The notes beneath the pieces were generated by a model that was given only the letters and a program-made list of their open reading frames with translations, did no database searches and was not told the origin of the DNA. From contig JAEYYH010000026.1 in NCBI GenBank assembly GCA_023430885.1, positions 109,092-173,091 of the forward strand: a stretch of DNA of 64,000 nt, in the 5' to 3' direction. This stretch comes from Bacillota bacterium (GTDB taxonomy: Bacteria; Bacillota_I; Bacilli_A; RF39; UBA660). Position 1 is the first letter of the stretch; each line of letters opens with the position of its first letter. This document shows, piece after piece, positions 9,161 through 15,921 of the stretch. The translations under genes and the position numbers were made by a program.

Positions 9161-9251
9161 TATTAAAGGAGTTTTAGTTTTAACAATTACTGCGTTTGTC
9201 TGTTCACTACTTCTATACTTAGTAGTAGGAATAGTTGGAGGTAATATATGA
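9150..9251 (+). CDS. 33-aa single-helix membrane peptide at the rnfG position (RnfG anchor remnant?)
   Basis: A 33-codon frame from ATG at 9150 to TGA at 9249-9251. It begins 11 bases inside rnfD and ends in an ATGA overlap with rnfE, so it is held tightly between two coupled genes. The peptide is MKDNIKG followed by one hydrophobic helix of about 22 residues. Start and helix resemble the N-terminal membrane anchor of RnfG, which here has lost its flavin domain (the FMN domains sit on RnfD). I infer a split RnfG whose anchor still serves as a structural helix of the complex. Alternatively it is only a decaying remnant, but the conserved coupling argues against decay. Confidence 0.65.
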   Translation: MKDNIKGVLVLTITAFVCSLLLYLVVGIVGGNI

Positions 9252-9889
9252 AAACAATATATAATGGAATAATAAAAGAAAATCCCACATTTGTATTACT
9301 TTTGGGTTTATGTCCTGCACTTGCAGTAACTAAAACAGTAGAGAGTGCTTATTTAATGGGAATATGTGTTTTAGTAATACTAATGTTTTCCTCATTTGTA
9401 ATATCATTAATCAGAAAGTTAGTAACAGATAGTGTAAGAATACCAGTATATATTTTAATAATTGGTACATTTGTAACTATAGTTGAAGTACTATTAAAAG
9501 AATATATACCAAATCTATATTCAGCTCTTGGCATATACTTGCCACTTATTGTAGTTAACTGTATTGTTCTAGGTAGAGCAATGGTAGTAGCAAGTAAAGA
9601 AAAACCTATAAAAAGTATTCTTGATGCATTTGGTATAGGAATTGGATTTACACTTGCTATATCACTTATTGCTTTGATAAGGGAAGTTCTAGGTACAAAT
9701 ACAATCACTTTAATGGATAGTATATCTTCATTTACAGGGTATAAAGCTGTTTATACAAATATACTTCCTAATACAGACATATTTCCAATTTCTGTATTTA
9801 CAACAAGTACAGGTGCTTTCTTAACTCTTGCTTTCTTAATAGCATTATTTAATAAAATAAAAGGAGGTAAGAAAAATGAATCTAATTAG
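9248..9889 (+). CDS. rnfE: Rnf complex subunit E, membrane protein
   Basis: 213 residues and six predicted membrane helices. RnfE/RsxE together with RnfA forms the membrane core that carries electrons across the membrane and is linked to Na+ or H+ transport. Typical family stretches are NPTFVLLLGLCPALAVT near the N-terminus, then LGIYLPLIVVNC(I)VLGRA and IREVLG. The conserved Cys in GLCPALA and VNCIVLGRA correspond to the intramembrane Fe-S ligand positions of RnfA/E. ATGA overlap with the 33-codon gene before it; the 3' end overlaps rnfA by 14 bases. Confidence 0.92.
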   Translation: MKTIYNGIIKENPTFVLLLGLCPALAVTKTVESAYLMGICVLVILMFSSFVISLIRKLVTDSVRIPVYILIIGTFVTIVEVLLKEYIPNLYSALGIYLPLIVVNCIVLGRAMVVASKEKPIKSILDAFGIGIGFTLAISLIALIREVLGTNTITLMDSISSFTGYKAVYTNILPNTDIFPISVFTTSTGAFLTLAFLIALFNKIKGGKKNESN

Positions 9890-10445
9890 TTTATTTATAA
9901 CGGGACTACTTACTAGTAATGTAGTCTTAAGTAAGTTTTTAGGTATATGTCCATTTATTGGAACAAGTAATAAAGAAAAAAATGCTTTATATATGGGAAT
10001 ATCTGTAACTTTAGTAATTGTCATATCAAGTATAATAACTTATTTAATGTATACTTATATATTATTACCAACGGATACAGTATATTTAAAAACGATAATG
10101 TTTATATTAGTAATTGCTTCAATGGTCCAATTACTAGAGATATTATTAAAAAGATTCTTACCTAAAGTACATAAGACATTAGGTTTATATTTACCACTTA
10201 TAACTACTAACTGTGCAGTATTAGGTGTAACTCTTTTAAACATTAATAACGGTTATAACTTCTCCGAAATGCTAGTACATAGCATATCTGCAAGTTTAGG
10301 TTTTACACTAGTAATATATATATTCTCAACTATTAGAGAAAGAATAGAAAATAGTGATATTCCAGAAAGTTTTAAAGGAACACCAATTGCTTTAATAACA
10401 GCAGCTATTATGGCCTTAGTATTTTCTAGATTTACTGGTATATGA
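9876..10445 (+). CDS. rnfA: Rnf complex subunit A, membrane protein
   Basis: 189 residues, six membrane helices, paralogous to RnfE with inverted topology. Family hallmarks are NVVLSKFLGICPFIGTS near the N-terminus and LYLPLITTNCAVLG in the middle; the two Cys are the likely ligands of the [2Fe-2S] centre shared with RnfE. A strong AAAGGAGG lies upstream, inside the end of rnfE. The stop codon overlaps the start of the 42-codon Cys-rich gene (ATGA). Confidence 0.93.
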   Translation: MNLISLFITGLLTSNVVLSKFLGICPFIGTSNKEKNALYMGISVTLVIVISSIITYLMYTYILLPTDTVYLKTIMFILVIASMVQLLEILLKRFLPKVHKTLGLYLPLITTNCAVLGVTLLNINNGYNFSEMLVHSISASLGFTLVIYIFSTIRERIENSDIPESFKGTPIALITAAIMALVFSRFTGI

Positions 10446-10570
10446 TAGCGTATATTTTATTATTACTTTTATCTATATTAACATTAATACTATTTAATAA
10501 AAACTATAGCAATTGCAATCATAATTGTAGTAATTGTAGTCTATGTTCAAAAAAGGAGGATATTAAATAA
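10442..10570 (+). CDS. 42-aa membrane peptide with a four-cysteine cluster, inserted between rnfA and rnfB
   Basis: Frame of 42 codons, ATG at 10442 overlapping the rnfA stop (ATGA) and TAA at 10568-10570 overlapping the rnfB start (TAATG). One hydrophobic helix (residues ~2-18) is followed by a short tail holding Cys25, Cys29, Cys32 and Cys35 (C-x3-C-x2-C-x2-C). The spacing could bind an Fe-S cluster or a metal. The layout resembles FeoB-associated Cys-rich membrane peptides, but the location inside an rnf operon points to the Rnf complex. I infer a membrane-bound redox peptide that could complement the shortened RnfB. No family that I can name. Confidence 0.7.
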   Translation: MIAYILLLLLSILTLILFNKNYSNCNHNCSNCSLCSKKEDIK

Positions 10571-10833
10571 TGAATGGAATAATAGTTCTTACATTATCAG
10601 CATTTATTATAAGTATTATACTTGTAATAGTTAGTGATAAATTTAAAAAGCATGATGAAGAAATACATGAATTATTAAAGCGTCTTCCAGGAATAAACTG
10701 TGCTATGTGTGGTTATAATACATGCGAAGGAATGGCCAATGCATTGTTAGATGATAAAGAAGCATACAAAAAATGTAAAGTACTTCGCGGTGACAAGTTG
10801 GAGGAAATGAAAAGATTTTTAAGTAAGGAGTAG
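10570..10833 (+). CDS. rnfB: Minimal RnfB: membrane anchor plus one Fe-S motif, no ferredoxin domains
   Basis: 87 residues, against roughly 180-330 in normal RnfB. An N-terminal helix (residues ~3-22) is followed by the RnfB-type Fe-S domain with Cys44, Cys47, Cys52 and Cys69 (C-x2-C-x4-C-x16-C). The protein ends at ...RFLSKE without the ferredoxin-like clusters that normally follow. The stop is clean, and the next gene starts five bases later with its own ribosome site, so this is not an obvious frameshift. RnfB normally accepts electrons from reduced ferredoxin; here that entry site is missing or supplied by another protein. AAAAGGAGG precedes the start. Confidence 0.82.
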   Translation: MNGIIVLTLSAFIISIILVIVSDKFKKHDEEIHELLKRLPGINCAMCGYNTCEGMANALLDDKEAYKKCKVLRGDKLEEMKRFLSKE

Positions 10834-10837
10834 AATT

Positions 10838-11257
10838 ATGCCAAAATATAAATGTGATAAATGTTCAAAAGAATATACAGGTAATTTTTGCCCAAATTGT
10901 GGTGATAAAAAGACTAAAAAAGATGATGAATTAATGACTGATATGGAGATAGTTGCTGACATTTTAGAAGATACAAAAGAAAGTATTTCAAAAAAAGTTA
11001 AGTTAGTAAATAAGAGAACAATAACAGGAACAATATTATTATTAATAGCGGTTATATTTTTCTTCCTAGGAATGTATCATAAAACGGCTTATTATAATGA
11101 TGAAAATGGTAAAAAAAGCACCAATGTATATGTGCCTGAAGATTCTTACAATTATATAATTAATTCTAATTATTTTAGTGGTTATTTATCATTATCAGGT
11201 TCGTTTGTAATAAGTGGAGTATTAGTTTTAATATCAGACAAAAAGAAAAGAGATTAG
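10838..11257 (+). CDS. Zinc-ribbon membrane protein, end of the rnf operon
   Basis: 139 residues. The N-terminus is a zinc ribbon (Cys6-x2-Cys9-x8-Cys18-x2-Cys21), then a charged helical linker, then two membrane helices (~67-85 and ~115-132). Starts five bases after the rnfB stop with an AAGGAG site, so it is co-transcribed with rnf. Zinc-ribbon/transmembrane proteins like this are common in Bacillota and mostly uncharacterised. A link to Rnf assembly is only suggested by position. Confidence 0.6.
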   Translation: MPKYKCDKCSKEYTGNFCPNCGDKKTKKDDELMTDMEIVADILEDTKESISKKVKLVNKRTITGTILLLIAVIFFFLGMYHKTAYYNDENGKKSTNVYVPEDSYNYIINSNYFSGYLSLSGSFVISGVLVLISDKKKRD

Positions 11258-11270
11258 TTCTCTTTTTTGT
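11246..11270. terminator. Bidirectional terminator between the rnf operon and sigK
   Basis: AAAAGAGA / TCTCTTTT stem around TTAGT with a T-run on the plus side and A-rich sequence on the other. The stop codons of both convergent genes lie inside the hairpin. Confidence 0.7.
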
Positions 11271-11952
11271 TTCTAAGAAATTCTCTAAGTATTTTTGTTA
11301 ATGCTCTTTTTTCAATTCTAGAAACATAACTTCTAGATATTCCAAGTTCTTTAGCAATCTCTTTTTGAGTAACCTCATCATTTTTATTTAATCCATATCT
11401 TCTAATTAAAATATCTTTCTCACGTTCATTTAATAATTTAAAATATTCTTTCATCAAGGAAATATTATCTTGTTTATAAATATCAAGTGCGTAATCAGGT
11501 TTAGGAGTTTTTAAAACATCTAGAAAGGTTATTTCGTTGCCTTCTTTATCAAAACCTATACCTTCACTTAAACTAATATTTTTTGAATTTTTTTTATCGC
11601 CACGATAAAACATGAGTATTTCATTTTCAATACATCTTGCTACATAAGTAGTAAGTCTTATTCCTTTGCTAGGTTTATAAGAATCTACACCTTTAATTAA
11701 ACCAATAGTGCCTATACTAATAAGATCATCTAAACTATCTTTCTTATTGTCATATTTTTTTACTATGTGTGCAACTAAACGCAAATTATGCTCAATAAGT
11801 TTATTTCTAGCTTCTTTATCACCATTTAAACTTTTATTAACACAATCTTCCTCATCTTCTTTAGAAAGGGGATCTGGAAATATATTATTTGAATACGCAC
11901 AAGCAAAAATTGAAAAATCTTTAAATAATATATCTAATATTTTTTTAAACAT
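11254..11952 (-). CDS. sigK: Sporulation sigma factor SigK
   Basis: 232 residues, complete. Family stretches closest to SigK are PDPLSKEDEEDCV, IEHNLRLVAHIVKKY (region 2), DLISIGTIGLIKG, ARCIENEILMFYR, GNEITFLDVLK, and a region 4 helix-turn-helix ISRSYVSRIEKRAL. The N-terminal ~20 residues are hydrophobic (FKDFSIFACAYSNN) and could be the inhibitory pro-sequence removed in the mother cell. GAGGTG lies seven bases before the ATG. The coding frame is uninterrupted, so there is no skin-type element here. SigK drives late mother-cell genes for coat and cortex. SigE is the alternative, but the LVAHIVKK and SRSYVSRIEKRAL stretches favour SigK. Confidence 0.85.
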   Translation of the reverse strand: MFKKILDILFKDFSIFACAYSNNIFPDPLSKEDEEDCVNKSLNGDKEARNKLIEHNLRLVAHIVKKYDNKKDSLDDLISIGTIGLIKGVDSYKPSKGIRLTTYVARCIENEILMFYRGDKKNSKNISLSEGIGFDKEGNEITFLDVLKTPKPDYALDIYKQDNISLMKEYFKLLNEREKDILIRRYGLNKNDEVTQKEIAKELGISRSYVSRIEKRALTKILREFLRNKKEN

Positions 11953-12147
11953 ATAACACCTCAGTTAAATATATGCATTTCAAATTATAACATTAGCATG
12001 TTACGACTTATATCGACATAATGTAGTAAAACAACATTAAAAGTAAACTTTCAGTTAAACATTATGTTTTTTTATGTAAATAAATTGTTTGTTATTGAAT
12101 AAGATAATTTAGTATGCTAATATGTAGATAGAGTGGGAGGAATAATA

Positions 12148-13107
12148 ATGAAAAAAAGAATTATATCATTAATTATGGCCTGCTTATTACTAACTGGATG
12201 TAAGAGTGTAAGTATTGAAACTGTCGCACAAAATTTGGAAAATGCGAAAAATTATAATGCTGATATCACTCTGGAAATAAATGGAAAATTTGATGATAAT
12301 TTAATAGAATTTAAAAGGGAAAAAGAAATAACAATTGATAATATTAATTCGTCTGCAGTAGTAGATGCTACTGAAGTTGAAAACAAACAAAAAACAGAGG
12401 AAACATATTATTTGAAGTCAAGTAAAGATAGTATAACAACTTATAAACCTTATGAAGATTATTATAAATCGATAACAGAGTCTAAAGACAAAAATTCTAT
12501 ATACTATATAACAGCTTTCATTAATAAAAATTCAACTTATCAATATATTGATAAGGATGCTGGAATAATTCACTATGTGGTCACTTTAAATAAAGATCGT
12601 GTAAAAGATTTTCTTAAGTCATATTATGACGTTGATTTTTTAACTGATTTGGATTTTGAGGTAACAGATAATGCTAAATTAAATGTTTATGTTAATAGTA
12701 AAACAAAGAACATAGAATCTTTAGATGTTGATTTCACATCAATCATAAAGATTTCTAATAATAGTTCTTCGGAATTAGATAGATTTTATTTAGAAATTAA
12801 TTATAGTAATTTTAATGAGGCTAACAGTGTAGAAATACCACAAGAAGTTATAACGAAATCTGTTGATGAAAAAGTTATTAATGCCTATTTAAGCGCATTA
12901 AGTTATGTTAAAGCTGTTAATGGTTTATCATTAAGTGAGACAACAACAACTTATACTGATACATCTCTAAATTATGGTAGTACAAAGCCAAGTAGTGTAT
13001 CGTTAACAGTATTAAAAGGAAAGGTAATAAGCGGAACTATTAAGATAAATAGTTATGAATTTAAAGTTGAGTCTGGTGTAGTAAGTAGTCCAATTAGCGC
13101 ACAATAA
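12148..13107 (+). CDS. Putative lipoprotein of unknown function
   Basis: 319 residues. The start at 12148 is preceded by GGGAGG; an upstream GTG in frame lies inside that ribosome site and is rejected. A lipoprotein signal peptide is clear: MKKR, a hydrophobic core, then lipobox LLTG|C at Cys18. The mature part is rich in beta strands with many Asn, Ser and Lys, and resembles the LolA-like/outer-leaflet lipoproteins often found near membrane regulators in Bacillota. I cannot assign a function. Ends in its own terminator. Confidence 0.7.
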   Translation: MKKRIISLIMACLLLTGCKSVSIETVAQNLENAKNYNADITLEINGKFDDNLIEFKREKEITIDNINSSAVVDATEVENKQKTEETYYLKSSKDSITTYKPYEDYYKSITESKDKNSIYYITAFINKNSTYQYIDKDAGIIHYVVTLNKDRVKDFLKSYYDVDFLTDLDFEVTDNAKLNVYVNSKTKNIESLDVDFTSIIKISNNSSSELDRFYLEINYSNFNEANSVEIPQEVITKSVDEKVINAYLSALSYVKAVNGLSLSETTTTYTDTSLNYGSTKPSSVSLTVLKGKVISGTIKINSYEFKVESGVVSSPISAQ

Positions 13108-13129
13108 GTAGAGTAATCTACTTTTTTTA
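13106..13129 (+). terminator. Intrinsic terminator
   Basis: AAGTAGA / TCTACTT stem, GTAA loop, T-run, directly at the lipoprotein stop codon. Confidence 0.8.
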
Positions 13130-13147
13130 GTATTATAATGTTTTTAG

Positions 13148-13179
13148 TACTTGACAATACCAAGTAGTGGGTATATATT
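13148..13179 (+). promoter_or_regulatory. SigA promoter of the padR operon with an overlapping inverted repeat
   Basis: TTGACA at 13151-13156 and TATATT at 13174-13179, spacer 17. A perfect inverted repeat TACTTG-N7-CAAGTA (13148-13153 and 13161-13166) covers the -35 box. This is the expected place for an autoregulatory PadR operator; operator function is inferred. Confidence 0.7.
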
Positions 13180-13197
13180 ATTAGTGTGAGGTGAGAC

Positions 13198-13521
13198 ATG
13201 AACACACAATTTAAAAAGGGTGTACTAGAACTAATAGTACTACTGTCTATTAATAAAAAAGATATGTATGGTTATGAACTCATAATGGAAGTATCTAAGG
13301 TTGTAGATGTAAATGATGGAACAATATATCCATTACTAAAGAGATTAACAAATGAGAAGTACGCTGATACTTATCTTGTAGAGTCAACTGAAGGACCTTC
13401 AAGAAAGTATTATCGGATTACTGAGATTGGGAAAAAGAGATTAGAGGAACTAAGTAGTAGCTGGAAAATTTTTGAAAAATCAGTAAATAAATTTATAAAG
13501 GAGTGTATGGAAAATGAATAA
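13198..13521 (+). CDS. PadR-family transcriptional regulator
   Basis: 107 residues, the short PadR class (winged helix plus one C-terminal dimer helix). Typical stretches are GVLELIVLLSINKKDMYGYELI, then NDGTIYPLLKRL for the recognition helix, and RKYYRITEIGKKRLEEL for the wing. AGGTGAG precedes the ATG. It overlaps the next gene by eight bases; a PadR regulator with a HAAS/DUF1700 membrane protein is a common pair in Bacillota. Likely represses its own operon in response to envelope or small-molecule stress. Confidence 0.9.
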   Translation: MNTQFKKGVLELIVLLSINKKDMYGYELIMEVSKVVDVNDGTIYPLLKRLTNEKYADTYLVESTEGPSRKYYRITEIGKKRLEELSSSWKIFEKSVNKFIKECMENE

Positions 13522-14935
13522 AAAAGATTTTATTAAAGAGTTAGAAAAAAGATTAGAAATTTTAGATGAAAAAGAAATTAAAGATATTGTGAACGAATAT
13601 AAGGATATAATTGATGAAAAAGTAAAAAGTGGCAAAAGCGAAGAAGAAGCTGTAAGCGAATTTGGTAGCATGGATGAACTAGCTACTGAAATATTAAAAG
13701 CATATAAGATTAATCCTAAATACTCTAATTCTAATAAAGATAGTTTAAAAGAAGCTAGAGAAAACTGTGAAGGTTGGATTAAGGATACAGCAAAGACTTT
13801 ATCTGATACGGCAAAAGGGGTTTATGATGGTTTAAAGAAAAGCAACAATGATATAAGTATTGAATTAGTATTTGAATTAATAATTAAATTTATATTAATG
13901 TTAATAATACTTGCAATACTTACACTTCCATTTGGAATAATAAATAGTTTAGGTGAAAGTATATTTAATATGGCTTTTTATCCAGCTGATGAAGTACTAA
14001 GTATAGTATGGAAATTGTTCACATCAATATTATATTTTGGCGTATGTATACTAATTTTTATCGCTATGTTTAAAGAATATGTAAATTATAACCAGAACAC
14101 AGTTAGTGTTAAAGAAACAAAAAAACCAAATAATAAAAAAAAAGAAAAAGTAGTAGCTTTTGAAAGAGTGGAAAATGCTACAGAAAATGTAGAAGTTAAA
14201 AAAAATGAAAAGTATAACAAAAATAATGGTATGAATAGTGTACTCAGTATACTTTATAAATTATTCATGGTCTTTGTGTTTTTAATACCACTTTGGTTTA
14301 TGCAACTTGGATTAGTAGTTGGCTTAGCTGTCACTATATATTATGCATGTATTGGTATAAACATATGGGGATTAGTAGTAGTAATGATAGGACTTGTTAT
14401 AGGAGCAGGCTGGGCTACTGACATATTTATGCAATTAACATTTAAAATAAAAAAAATACATTTCTATCCAGCATTTGTAAGTCTACTAATTATATGTATA
14501 GGTAGTTTAATATTTGCTAGTAATATATTATCATTCAATTACATTGATGAAGCTCCAAAAAATACAGATTTTGGATACAAAACAAAAATAAAAGAATTTA
14601 CTCTATCAACATTATCAACAATTTCTACTTCAGAATATGATACTGACTTTGTAGTAGATCCTAAATTAGATGATAATGTAATTAGAACTGAGTTCACATA
14701 TTATGTAAATTTTAGAAGTGTAGATGGTGTATCATTAGATTATGATTCTAATAGTAATACATACTATTTAACTTATGCTGAATACAAAAAAACAGATTTT
14801 AATGATTTTAAAGATTCATATAATTCTTTAATAGATAATTTAAAGGATGGCGAAATATATAATTATGAAAAGTTATCTAATGTAAGTATAAAAATCTTTG
14901 CTAATGAAGATACCATGAAACAAATAAGAGAATAA
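13514..14935 (+). CDS. HAAS-domain (DUF1700-like) membrane protein
   Basis: 473 residues, start overlapping padR. Residues 1-~65 form the HAAS signalling domain (MNKKDFIKELEKRLEIL..., EEAVSEFGSMDELATEIL) that in this family works with the adjacent PadR. At least six membrane helices follow: ~118-150, ~160-182, and a group between ~245 and 345. A lysine-rich cytoplasmic linker (~195-235) separates the two membrane blocks. The C-terminal ~110 residues are a soluble, probably external beta domain. Function beyond membrane sensing is unknown. Confidence 0.75.
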   Translation: MNKKDFIKELEKRLEILDEKEIKDIVNEYKDIIDEKVKSGKSEEEAVSEFGSMDELATEILKAYKINPKYSNSNKDSLKEARENCEGWIKDTAKTLSDTAKGVYDGLKKSNNDISIELVFELIIKFILMLIILAILTLPFGIINSLGESIFNMAFYPADEVLSIVWKLFTSILYFGVCILIFIAMFKEYVNYNQNTVSVKETKKPNNKKKEKVVAFERVENATENVEVKKNEKYNKNNGMNSVLSILYKLFMVFVFLIPLWFMQLGLVVGLAVTIYYACIGINIWGLVVVMIGLVIGAGWATDIFMQLTFKIKKIHFYPAFVSLLIICIGSLIFASNILSFNYIDEAPKNTDFGYKTKIKEFTLSTLSTISTSEYDTDFVVDPKLDDNVIRTEFTYYVNFRSVDGVSLDYDSNSNTYYLTYAEYKKTDFNDFKDSYNSLIDNLKDGEIYNYEKLSNVSIKIFANEDTMKQIRE

Positions 14936-14946
14936 TGTAAATAAAA

Positions 14947-14975
14947 AAAGAAATAGTGTCAATCTATTTCTTTTA
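14947..14975 (+). terminator. Intrinsic terminator
   Basis: AAAGAAATAG / CTATTTCTTT stem with a seven-base loop and T-rich tail after the HAAS membrane protein. Confidence 0.7.
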
Positions 14976-15096
14976 TTCTTGTATATATTTCCCAAATATT
15001 ATATAATAGAAAACAAGTAGCAATTAATATGGAGAATTGATGAATTTTTATGTTAATAATGTGAAAAATATGATAAAATGAAGATGGTGATATGTG

Positions 15097-15510
15097 ATGG
15101 ATGAACTAAATAAGTCTTACGAAGCCATATCTGCTAACGAAAGTTTAAGTGAAGCTTTGAAAGAAAATTTCAAACAGTTAATTACAGTCTTTCATCAAAC
15201 TTTTAATGAAGTTGATTTATCAAACTTTAACGAAAGAATTAAAAGATTGAGAATTAAAAAGGGTAGTAAATATATAACAAAGGATTCCTGCGATTATAAT
15301 CCTAAAGAAAATGTTCTATATTTAAATGAGTCAAAGTTACAAGATGCTGATGCAAAACATGAAATGATGTTTGCTGTTCTTACAATTATATCTGCAAAAG
15401 ATAATTTTTATGGATTTGATACTGACGGAAGGTTAAAAGCCTTAAATGTTGGTGTTACTGAAATGATAACTAATTTTTTAGTCGGGAATGAGTGTGAAGA
15501 TAATGAATAA
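15097..15510 (+). CDS. Hypothetical protein
   Basis: 137 residues. ATG at 15097 is preferred to the adjacent GTG at 15094; GGTGAT lies upstream. Mostly helical and charged, with no signal peptide or membrane segment. A central stretch YNPKENVLYLNESKLQDADAKHEMMFAVLTIISAK has the look of a degenerate metallopeptidase-like helix (KHEMM), but the second His of HExxH is missing. Paired with the next gene and only ~400 bases upstream of gltX. Not recognised. Confidence 0.55.
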   Translation: MDELNKSYEAISANESLSEALKENFKQLITVFHQTFNEVDLSNFNERIKRLRIKKGSKYITKDSCDYNPKENVLYLNESKLQDADAKHEMMFAVLTIISAKDNFYGFDTDGRLKALNVGVTEMITNFLVGNECEDNE

Positions 15511-15904
15511 AGAAAAAGCACTAGCTTTAGCTAACTTAACATTAGGTTCAACTATGAAAATAGAAGATGTGTGTAATGCATATTTTTCTAATGATAGTGA
15601 AGCAATAATGAAAGGGATAGCTATGCAAGTTAAAGACCCTGAAAAAATATTCAATACTATAGAACAAGCAAATTATGAAATTGAAAATGAACAAGTTTTA
15701 GCGACTAAAAGTAATTTTGGAAAAATTCAAAAAGAAATAGTTGAACAGGTAATAAGTGAAGAAAATTTATTATTTGTTGAATCAAACACTATTAATAGTC
15801 CTATGACTATTAATGAAACGAAAGAATGTCCAGAGCTAACTGCTGCTAATGATATAGTAGTAGCTATGAAACAAAATAATCTTGGACTATCTAAAGTAGC
15901 ATAA
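15503..15904 (+). CDS. Hypothetical protein
   Basis: About 133 residues, starting at ATG 15503 just before the stop of the preceding gene (an in-frame ATG at 15488 would add five residues; neither has a strong ribosome site). Soluble, helical, acidic. No motif recognised. The overlap implies translational coupling with its upstream partner, and gltX follows after 17 bases, so the three may be one transcript. Confidence 0.55.
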   Translation: MNKEKALALANLTLGSTMKIEDVCNAYFSNDSEAIMKGIAMQVKDPEKIFNTIEQANYEIENEQVLATKSNFGKIQKEIVEQVISEENLLFVESNTINSPMTINETKECPELTAANDIVVAMKQNNLGLSKVA

Positions 15905-15921
15905 AATATAAGAGGTGGATT

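Noticed and set aside
11953..12147. Divergent gap between sigK and the lipoprotein gene, searched for SigE/SigK promoters and RNA
   Set aside because: A CATATATTT box upstream of sigK fits a SigE -10, but no matching -35 at the right spacing was found, so it is not listed as a promoter.
13154..13167. Shared 14-base string ACAATACCAAGTAG upstream of padR and upstream of divIVA (near 43251)
   Set aside because: In one case it overlaps the -35 box and in the other the -10 box, and the second lacks the TACTTG partner arm, so a common operator is not supported.
15340..15420. KHEMM in the unknown gene upstream of gltX considered as a metalloprotease site
   Set aside because: The second His of HExxH is missing and no third ligand is evident.
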